Source: an uncultured Candidatus Melainabacteria bacterium (GTDB taxonomy: Bacteria > Cyanobacteriota > Vampirovibrionia > Gastranaerophilales > Gastranaerophilaceae). Taken from it: a DNA stretch of 64,000 nucleotides. The notes below the pieces were generated by a model. The model worked only from the letters and a program-made list of their open reading frames with translations. It searched no databases and was not told where the DNA came from. Both the position numbers and the translations under genes were made by a program. The stretch covers positions 1 to 64,000 of the forward strand of contig CANOTP010000001.1 of NCBI GenBank assembly GCA_947570135.1. Direction: 5' to 3'. Below, one piece after another: positions 52,324 to 59,914 of the stretch. How positions within the stretch are numbered: position 1 is the stretch's first letter; each line of letters begins with the position of its first letter.

Positions 52324-52620
52324 TTAAGTTAAAAATTTATCTTGGATAACTTTAATTGCATTATCGTATTTATCAGTCGGCAATCCGATTTTTTCAGCCC
52401 AAGCTCTGATATTAGAATACAAGCCTATTTCGATACGTGCTCTTTGAAGTGTATCTATTCCTTCTTTGTCAGCCATTTTAACAAATTCATCGTGATGAGC
52501 TTCCATTAATGCAATTTGACGTTTTACAAGCGCGTCAATAGGCTTTTTTAATTTTTCTGCTTCAAGAACTTGTTGTAAAATCTGTTTGCTCTGCGATACT
52601 AAATCTTTATTATAATTCAT
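52324..52620 (-). CDS. 98-residue helical protein encoded right after the giant protein
   Basis: A small, soluble, all-helical protein (SKQILQQVLEAEKLKKPIDA, VKRQIALMEAHHDEFVKMAD, KEGIDTLQRARIEIGLYSNI). AAGGAG precedes the ATG and lies just outside the end of the giant gene, whose stop is only nine bases away. Translation coupling is likely. Small helical partners directly behind large effector-like genes are often chaperones or immunity proteins; nothing in the sequence proves either. Confidence 0.7.
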   Translation of the reverse strand: MNYNKDLVSQSKQILQQVLEAEKLKKPIDALVKRQIALMEAHHDEFVKMADKEGIDTLQRARIEIGLYSNIRAWAEKIGLPTDKYDNAIKVIQDKFLT

Positions 52621-52629
52621 TTTTCTCCT

Positions 52630-55600
52630 TTATCTTAATCTTGTAATATCAACATGTGATACATATTTTGATAATATATCAATCGGAACTTCAGTTACTG
52701 CCGAATAGCTGTGCGGATTAGCTATTTTAACTTTTTTTGTTACAGGGTCGTATCCGATTATTGAATAAGCATGATTTGAAACAAGGTTATATTCTTTTAA
52801 AAGATTACTTTCTGCTCTTTGAGCAGGTATTGTACCGAAGTTTAGAAGATAATCTTTGTTATTTGAGTAATTATTTAACAAATTTTCAATTCTTGCTTGA
52901 TTTTTATTAACGCTTATGCCGATAGAACTATCTTTAGGAAGTCCGCCAACAGGTATTCTGCTTGAAAATCCAAGATTTTGGAATCCTAATAATTCAGATA
53001 AGGCTTGAGGTGCATATCCACCTTGAATTCTTTGCATAAGGGAATTTGTAGTTACTTCTAAACTTGGTAAGAAATCCACTGTTTGAGGGCGAAGTGCAGT
53101 CTTTGCGTATGTTCGTTCAATCATTTGTAACCCTTTACAACCTATCAGTTGTCTTTGAGTTTTAGGAACTTCTCCGTTAGGGAAAGTATGAGAACCGTTA
53201 AAATCTTCATATCCTTTGATTGTTACGGTTACATCGTTTCCGTTTAGGCTGAATGATTTATACAATTGTGCTCTTGCTGTCGGGTTATTCATACAGGATG
53301 ATAATGAACTAACCAAATAGCAATCCCCCAATGAGCCTTGTACTGTTGCAAAACGTTCAACAGGTGGGAATAATTCAAGGAATTTTTCTTTTGTCATGTT
53401 CCATTCAACAAGGGAATTTCCGTCGTTGATAAACATTTTATCCCCGATTTCAATCGCATCTCCGCATTGAGTTTTAGTGAAAACTTCTTCAATCGGGGTT
53501 CCAGCCTTAAATTCAGGAACAATTGATTTTCCTGATTTTATTAAGTTCAGGTCGTTATAAATATCTTCGCTTAAATCGGAATTACTGTTGAGCATTTTTA
53601 ATGCTAGAGGATCTAATTTCTTTGATTTAACCAAATCAATTATACCTGAACTTAATATTTTATTGTATTGAGCAGGGTTGTGAAGTTTCATTTCTATTAG
53701 GTTTGGATGAGTAAATATATCTCTGTTGAATCCTGTTTCTTCTCCCGCTTTACAAATTGTTTCCAGTATAAATTCACGATTTTTCGCGTCTTTAAATTCA
53801 GGTATATCTTTTACTGTTTTTAAAATTTGCGAAAGTTCTTGAGGGTTAATTTTACCTTTTCTTGTCATTTCCATTAGAAAATCTATGTTGTTTTCTGAGA
53901 CCCCGCTCAAAAGATACCCGAAATTAACTTTTTCATATTGTTTAAAATGCTCTATTACAGATAATAATTTATCAATATCAAACTTTTCTGCAAAATCTAT
54001 TGCCGCAGGAACTCCGTTTGCATCAAGAATATTTCGATTGTCTAATAATTTCAATCTTAATCTTGTTTTTTGTGGTTCCGGAAGTTTACATTTTTCAAAT
54101 TTTTCTGCTATGTGATTAATTTGCATGATTCCTAATCGTCCTTGTCCAAAACTTGCAGCAGTCTTAATTAAGTCAGGAGTTTGACTTGCTATTCTTAAAA
54201 TATTCAGCATAGCTTTGCTACAGTCTTGAATTTCTTTTGGAGAAAAGATATTACCTTTTGATTCATTGTTTATTATATTTTGATTTATATTTCTTGAATT
54301 AGCTGACAAATATGATAATATATTTTTCATATAAATTTTATCTTTAGCGTTTGCTAACAAATCAAGTATTTCACTTTGGCGGGAAGGGTCTATTTCGATG
54401 ATTTGCTTGATAATAGCTTGGTCATATCCTGCAAGTTCAGGTGTTTGTCTTAATTTTTGTTCAGTACTTGTTTCTATTCCTTCAAATAAATTATAAAAAT
54501 AGTTATCATCAATTTTGTCGTCAAATTTGAGGTTTTCTAACAGTTTAGCATTTAGTGAACCCTTCTTTATTTCTTTAAATCCTTTAGAGTGGATTAATTC
54601 ATTGTATCCTTCGGGATTTAATTCTTTCATTAATGCAAGGTTAAATTTTATTTTAGTTTTTACCATAGGATCAACATTGCTTTGGTGTGCAAATATTTGA
54701 TCCATTTCTGACATTGTTTTTAAGAATTTCGGACTCAGTTTATTATCACATATATTATTGATAATTTCAGGATTATCAACATATTCTGCAAGTAATCTGA
54801 AAAATGTGTTTTCCTGCATTGATATTGGAGAATTTGTTATTAATATTTGATGCAATAATTTGTCTTGAGTAGATTTATCTAAATTGTTAAACGCACAATC
54901 TTTTGTTGCAAAGCTGTTTGATAAAATTGCTTTGTAATTCATTTCTGCAAAGTTACATTTGTTTTGAAGAGTGTAACCTTCATTAAAGAATTGTTCAAAT
55001 ATTTTTAATGTGTTTTCGTTAAATGAATTCTTGCTGGTTAAATTTGATATAAAGTTAAGTATATTTTGATTATTAAACATTCCTGAATCAAAAGCTTCGA
55101 TTAAGTATTTTGAAAATTTCGGATAATCTTTTACCATAGCATCAATATCGCCAATGCTTCCAAACATTTTTTTTATTGGTTCAAGAATAGCATCAACAGT
55201 AGGAGAATCTTTTATTGTTTTAAAATATTCAGTTACTTTTGCCATATCAAAAGTTCCGTCAGTATTTTTTAACGGAGAAAAATCAAAGAATCGGATAGTT
55301 CCTTTTGCTCCGTTTGCACCCAATTGGAGTTGTAAAAACGGACTGCTTGCAGTTTGTGCTTGTCCTATCGGGTCATTGAAAAGACTGTTGATGTAGGCCA
55401 TCATTTTTTGGCTTGTATCTATTTTATCAAACGGAAGTTTTGCAAATTCGGGTTTCCAGTTTTGTATAATTCCATGCAGATATACTACAGGAAAGTCTAC
55501 TTTTTTCATTGCTTCCAATGGCAGACTGTTTAAGGATTCAGGATATTTCAATAATTGTTGTTTTAAATAATCGTTTATTCTGCCCTTGCACATTGAAGTA

Positions 55601-58600
55601 ATAATTTGCAAACTTTCTTCGGTTGTTCTTTGGTGTTTTACGGAGGTTTCAATTGGAGAAGTTTCACTTGTTTGCATTTCTACAGTTGCAGGGTTAAATG
55701 AAACCGTTTCATAGTAATCATTCAGTGCCAGTTCTTGGGTAATTTCACCTTTTTTAAGTTTTTCTGCTACTTCGTGAAGTTTTACCAGGTTTTCTGCTTT
55801 AAGTCTTGCATCAAATTTAAAACCTTTTCCGTAGTCTTCAAGTTTTGGCTCTGTGCTTTCAAATCCGAGTTCAAGTTTTCTGAGGTGGGTATAGTAATCA
55901 GTAAGATAACGATTGTATTCCTTATAAGTTTCTTCGCTCATTGTTTCTTTAGATAAAAGTTCTTTAATCGGATTGTAAAGTGGTTCAAGTTCTTTATGTT
56001 CCCCTATAATGTTTTTATTTGTCCTCAAATCGTACGGAATATGTTCACCTTCCGCAAATTCGTTAACTTTGTCTCCGCGGAATTGCCATTCCATAATTTC
56101 GCCTGTTTTGGTTTTGAAGTTTATTTGCAGTGCTGTGTAGCCTGAAGGTTGAGCTTTTGTTGTCGGTTTTTTGCCTTCGGCTTTCATTTGGGAGTAAAGC
56201 GGGTCGGATTTGTCAACTTTGACTACGTAATCAATATTTACACCGTGTTGGGCTCCGAATTGTTTTAATTCTGCAAGCTGAGCTTCTGAAAAATACGGAA
56301 TACCGTTTTCTGATACGTAGTTGCTGATTCTTGCTGTTTCAAGTCCTTCTTTGCCTTGGGCTTGGGACAGAATCATTCCTTTCAGTTTTTCCAGTGCGGG
56401 TGCTGATTGAAGTTCTGCTGCGCGGAGTTGTGCTCCTTTGATATCTCCTGCTTCTATTAAGGCTTTTACCTCAGGATGAGTTGTAAAGTCTTGAGATTGG
56501 ACAACCGTTCTTGCTCCGAAGGCATCACGAACACTTTTTACCGCATCTTCAAGGGGTGCATTCGGATTGTCTTCAAGATAGTTTGTAATTTTATCGTATA
56601 AACTTTGTTCACCTTTTACACGGGATGTCATTTTCCCGATTTGATCAAGTCCCGCGTCTTTTAACATCTGATTAAGACGGTCTGTTTGATTGGTGTATCT
56701 TTCTCTCAGTGAACTTACTTCTTCACGGACAGCTGTTTCTTTCGGTTGTTTGTCTGTAGTAATGGTTGCTCCGTTTTGTTCTTGAAGTCTTGAATCCATA
56801 AGTATTGCGGATTCTGCACTCATAAGAGTTTGACAAAGTGTAACAGCCTCAGCGGGAGAATTTATTTTGAAATTACCATTCGGTGTTTTTGCAACTAGAA
56901 CTTTTTGACCGTTAACTTCAGTATGTTGAAATTCTATATTCTTTAAGCTATTAAATGATTTTAACTGTTCTTGCATTATGCCTGCTTGAGTATTTTTCTT
57001 ACTGCAAAATGCCATAAGAATTTTAGTTAAACCTTTACAGCTTGTAAGTCCTTCCAGTTGATGTCCGAGTTCTTGTTTAATTAAGCCCAAAAAAGATTCT
57101 TCATTGGAATATTGAGCTTTTAGTGTTCCGTCTTTGTCAAAAGCCAATGCCGTGAATTTTGCAATCATTCCTGCCGGTACCGAGTAACCTGTAAATGCCA
57201 GAATTTCAGTGACAAATTCCGCGGCTTTTCCTGCAATATTTGAACCCGGTGCTGTCAGATAATTTGCCATAAGTTCTGCCCCACTTACGGTTTTTCCTGC
57301 TTCAATCGGTTTTGTTATTACGGCAAGTTTTTTAGCATCAGGTGCTTTAAATAATTTAGGTAAGGTAGTTGCAGCTCTGTTTGAAACTGTAGCACAAACT
57401 TTTTGAAATTTTGGTGCCATATAACCCGCAAAGGCTCCAAAACCTGTTGAAACAGCAACGCTTTGAATATAATTTGACACATCAAGTTTGCTTATGGGGG
57501 TATCTTTTACGGCTAAATCCAAGCCTTCTATAGCTGCTGTGGAACTTCCCATAAGCACTGCATTGGCAATAATATTACCTCTTAATCCTCCGCCGATTGC
57601 TCCTGCAAAACGGCTTGTTAATCCTCTTGAAAGCGGGTTCATCATAGCGTAAATACTTAGTGTTAAGTTTCCGCATCCTGCCCAGAAGGCTTTGCTTTCA
57701 ACAAATTTGCTTGTATTATCAACAAGCCTTGAACCAAAAGCTTTTTTAAATGCATTTTGATATTGAGGTGTATTCGGATCAACTTTGTTATTTACAAGTT
57801 CGATAAAGTCTTGGATATTCTTTTCGTTAAATTCAATACCTGTTGTTTGGTAAAAAGCGTTTCTGTAACCATGATTATTGCCTGATGATAGTTTAGTATT
57901 GTCAAGCATTTTCAAGATTTGTTCTTTTTCCTTTTTTAAGTGTTCAATATATTCTGTTGCACTGTGAGCTTGTTTACAGTCAAAAGTTTTATCTATGCCT
58001 GTTGCAAATCCTTCATAAATTTTTGCTAACATTCCGCTGTTATCTTTATATTGTTGAAGAATTGTGATACCTTGATCATATTGAGTTTCAATTATTTTAG
58101 CTGCATAGTTTTGTGTTCGTAATCTCGGAATCTCAGGCATGACCAATTCGCATCCCATGTAATTTACGGCATTGTTTTGGATTTCGTCTTTTGTCATTAT
58201 AGATATGCCTGTCGCTTCAAATGCCATTATTACCTGATCTAAAGATTCGGGAGATTTGTTGCCCAGTGCTGCTGCAACTTTTTTTAAGTCTGTTTGGCTT
58301 AAGTTCTCTTGTGGAATCGCACTAAGGCGTTGATAAATTATGTGACCTAAAACTCCTTCGATATTTAAGCCCAGGTGTTCTTTTATTGCATATTCAAGCG
58401 GTTTTATCGTGTTTCCTGCTTTTATTGTTTTGCCTGAATCAAAAAGGGATATTCCCGTTTTTGTAAAGACTCTTTTCTTTATTTCTGTTAAATCGGTAAT
58501 TTTAGCATTTTTACATTCCTGAATAGCTGCGATAGCTTTTTGACGGTCTTTTTTTGATAAGCTGTTCAAAACCTGATAAAAGGCATTATTTCCCTGATTT

Positions 58601-59763
58601 GGAGCAAATCCTGCGGCTTTTGCCACTGCAATTGAGGTCTTATCTCCTTCAAGTGCTACGGTGATTTTTTCGCCCGGATTAAGTCGTTTAACAAGGTCTT
58701 TATTTACCATTTGGAGCCGAAGGGCAAGTGTTCTGATTTGTTCTTTTGTTCCGTTTGGTAAAATTTCACGTGCAAGGCTTTCAACAGAGGTATGCTTTTT
58801 CTTTATTGTATGTTCGGAAAGTGTGCAGGTTAACAAATCTGCCTGCTCATGTTTAACATTCCAATTGAAAAACTCTGCCTGAGCTTCTTTAGATGTTTTT
58901 CTGTTTTTTACGGATTTATCATCTGCGGCAACTTCGTTTGGAACACGAATTATTCCGCCTACTTGCATATTATCGTAATTAAAGTTGCCTTTGTTTAGTT
59001 TATCAAGTTGTTGTTTTGTAGTTTTAAAATCTTTTGTTAAATCGGCAATACAATCTCCGTTTTGTAAAACAACGTAGGTGTTTCCTTCTCCGTCGTAACG
59101 TATATTGTATGAGTGTCCGTTTACTTCAATGTTTTGAGCCAATCGGTTAAGGTTTTCATTGTTTTTATTGCCATATTTATCAATGTCGGTACTGTTGTAA
59201 ATATTGGTTGTAATTTTATCCTGCGTGATAATAACTTCGCGCAGCAGACCGTTTAAGGCAAAATCATTTGTAACAACGGTAACTGTACCGTCAGGTTTTG
59301 TCGTTGTTCTGTTTATGAAATCGGTTTTATTTATTTCTCCTGTTTCAGGGTTAACGTTAAGCGCGGTTGTCGTAATTTCCGTTCCGTCAGCTAAAGTTGT
59401 ATGGATAACAGCAAATTCTATACCGTCATCATTTCTGAGATATGTGTATGTGGTTTCTGAGCTGCAGTCAGTAGCTTTTTTTGATTTAATTTTACCGTTT
59501 TCGTATTCGATTGTTTCTTTATCGGTTTTTTCTACGTCTTGAGTTTCTGAACAAGATTCACTGCGTTCTATACTTAAGCCCATTGTTCTGCTGTTGGAAA
59601 ACCCCGTTCCGAATGCGGAGTTTTGACAGGCTTGTTCGTATTCTGCACGGGAGATTATGCCGTTTGTCATCATTGCAGATAATATAACCTGTTCGGGTTT
59701 TCCTTTTAATTCCGAATTCGAAGCAATAAAACTGTTAAGCTTTTCTTGGACATTAATATTCAT
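52630..59763 (-). CDS. Giant 2377-residue protein with RelA/SpoT-like and calpain-like domains
   Basis: Domains by rough residue: 60-220 degenerate T/DG repeats like those of the 2712-5154 protein; 225-276 LysM-like (VVLQNGDCIADL to MQVGGIIRVPNE); 690-870 hydrophobic Gly/Ala helices; 1030-1250 a RelA/SpoT-like nucleotidyltransferase; 1350-2090 helical repeats; 2141-2377 a calpain-like protease. The RelA part keeps SRVKGEQSLYDK (1047-1058), RDAFGARTVV (Asp1080, Arg1085), SGYTALQINF (1207-1216) and MEWQFRGDKVNEFAEGE (Glu1225). The protease has Cys2148 (VQGSLGDCYL), His2331 (SNHAYSIIG) and Asn2349 (KIANPH). No signal peptide. It starts the minus-strand operon and diverges from the 994-residue gene. 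The role, effector or intracellular regulator, is unknown. Confidence 0.8.
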   Translation of the reverse strand: MNINVQEKLNSFIASNSELKGKPEQVILSAMMTNGIISRAEYEQACQNSAFGTGFSNSRTMGLSIERSESCSETQDVEKTDKETIEYENGKIKSKKATDCSSETTYTYLRNDDGIEFAVIHTTLADGTEITTTALNVNPETGEINKTDFINRTTTKPDGTVTVVTNDFALNGLLREVIITQDKITTNIYNSTDIDKYGNKNNENLNRLAQNIEVNGHSYNIRYDGEGNTYVVLQNGDCIADLTKDFKTTKQQLDKLNKGNFNYDNMQVGGIIRVPNEVAADDKSVKNRKTSKEAQAEFFNWNVKHEQADLLTCTLSEHTIKKKHTSVESLAREILPNGTKEQIRTLALRLQMVNKDLVKRLNPGEKITVALEGDKTSIAVAKAAGFAPNQGNNAFYQVLNSLSKKDRQKAIAAIQECKNAKITDLTEIKKRVFTKTGISLFDSGKTIKAGNTIKPLEYAIKEHLGLNIEGVLGHIIYQRLSAIPQENLSQTDLKKVAAALGNKSPESLDQVIMAFEATGISIMTKDEIQNNAVNYMGCELVMPEIPRLRTQNYAAKIIETQYDQGITILQQYKDNSGMLAKIYEGFATGIDKTFDCKQAHSATEYIEHLKKEKEQILKMLDNTKLSSGNNHGYRNAFYQTTGIEFNEKNIQDFIELVNNKVDPNTPQYQNAFKKAFGSRLVDNTSKFVESKAFWAGCGNLTLSIYAMMNPLSRGLTSRFAGAIGGGLRGNIIANAVLMGSSTAAIEGLDLAVKDTPISKLDVSNYIQSVAVSTGFGAFAGYMAPKFQKVCATVSNRAATTLPKLFKAPDAKKLAVITKPIEAGKTVSGAELMANYLTAPGSNIAGKAAEFVTEILAFTGYSVPAGMIAKFTALAFDKDGTLKAQYSNEESFLGLIKQELGHQLEGLTSCKGLTKILMAFCSKKNTQAGIMQEQLKSFNSLKNIEFQHTEVNGQKVLVAKTPNGNFKINSPAEAVTLCQTLMSAESAILMDSRLQEQNGATITTDKQPKETAVREEVSSLRERYTNQTDRLNQMLKDAGLDQIGKMTSRVKGEQSLYDKITNYLEDNPNAPLEDAVKSVRDAFGARTVVQSQDFTTHPEVKALIEAGDIKGAQLRAAELQSAPALEKLKGMILSQAQGKEGLETARISNYVSENGIPYFSEAQLAELKQFGAQHGVNIDYVVKVDKSDPLYSQMKAEGKKPTTKAQPSGYTALQINFKTKTGEIMEWQFRGDKVNEFAEGEHIPYDLRTNKNIIGEHKELEPLYNPIKELLSKETMSEETYKEYNRYLTDYYTHLRKLELGFESTEPKLEDYGKGFKFDARLKAENLVKLHEVAEKLKKGEITQELALNDYYETVSFNPATVEMQTSETSPIETSVKHQRTTEESLQIITSMCKGRINDYLKQQLLKYPESLNSLPLEAMKKVDFPVVYLHGIIQNWKPEFAKLPFDKIDTSQKMMAYINSLFNDPIGQAQTASSPFLQLQLGANGAKGTIRFFDFSPLKNTDGTFDMAKVTEYFKTIKDSPTVDAILEPIKKMFGSIGDIDAMVKDYPKFSKYLIEAFDSGMFNNQNILNFISNLTSKNSFNENTLKIFEQFFNEGYTLQNKCNFAEMNYKAILSNSFATKDCAFNNLDKSTQDKLLHQILITNSPISMQENTFFRLLAEYVDNPEIINNICDNKLSPKFLKTMSEMDQIFAHQSNVDPMVKTKIKFNLALMKELNPEGYNELIHSKGFKEIKKGSLNAKLLENLKFDDKIDDNYFYNLFEGIETSTEQKLRQTPELAGYDQAIIKQIIEIDPSRQSEILDLLANAKDKIYMKNILSYLSANSRNINQNIINNESKGNIFSPKEIQDCSKAMLNILRIASQTPDLIKTAASFGQGRLGIMQINHIAEKFEKCKLPEPQKTRLRLKLLDNRNILDANGVPAAIDFAEKFDIDKLLSVIEHFKQYEKVNFGYLLSGVSENNIDFLMEMTRKGKINPQELSQILKTVKDIPEFKDAKNREFILETICKAGEETGFNRDIFTHPNLIEMKLHNPAQYNKILSSGIIDLVKSKKLDPLALKMLNSNSDLSEDIYNDLNLIKSGKSIVPEFKAGTPIEEVFTKTQCGDAIEIGDKMFINDGNSLVEWNMTKEKFLELFPPVERFATVQGSLGDCYLVSSLSSCMNNPTARAQLYKSFSLNGNDVTVTIKGYEDFNGSHTFPNGEVPKTQRQLIGCKGLQMIERTYAKTALRPQTVDFLPSLEVTTNSLMQRIQGGYAPQALSELLGFQNLGFSSRIPVGGLPKDSSIGISVNKNQARIENLLNNYSNNKDYLLNFGTIPAQRAESNLLKEYNLVSNHAYSIIGYDPVTKKVKIANPHSYSAVTEVPIDILSKYVSHVDITRLR

Positions 59764-59835
59764 ACTAATATCTTATCTACCTTTAAATTTGTATACTTCT
59801 ATTAGTACGGCGGATTTTGGGTAAAACTTTAATGA

Positions 59836-59864
59836 TTGTTAAGAAAATTAACTTTTACTGTCAA
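59836..59864 (-). promoter_or_regulatory. Promoter of the giant-protein operon
   Basis: On the minus strand, TTGACA (59864-59859) and TAACAA (59841-59836) are 17 bases apart, giving a leader of about 65 bases. The region is shared with the divergent 994-residue gene. Confidence 0.45.
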
Positions 59865-59914
59865 AATTTCGGGTTTATATGTTTTATAACAGACGTGAAA
59901 GGTAGTTATAGAAT

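Noticed and set aside
53885-59542. Several plus-strand frames (61-112 residues) opposite the giant gene
   Set aside because: They are antisense shadows of a continuous 2377-codon frame and lack ribosome sites.
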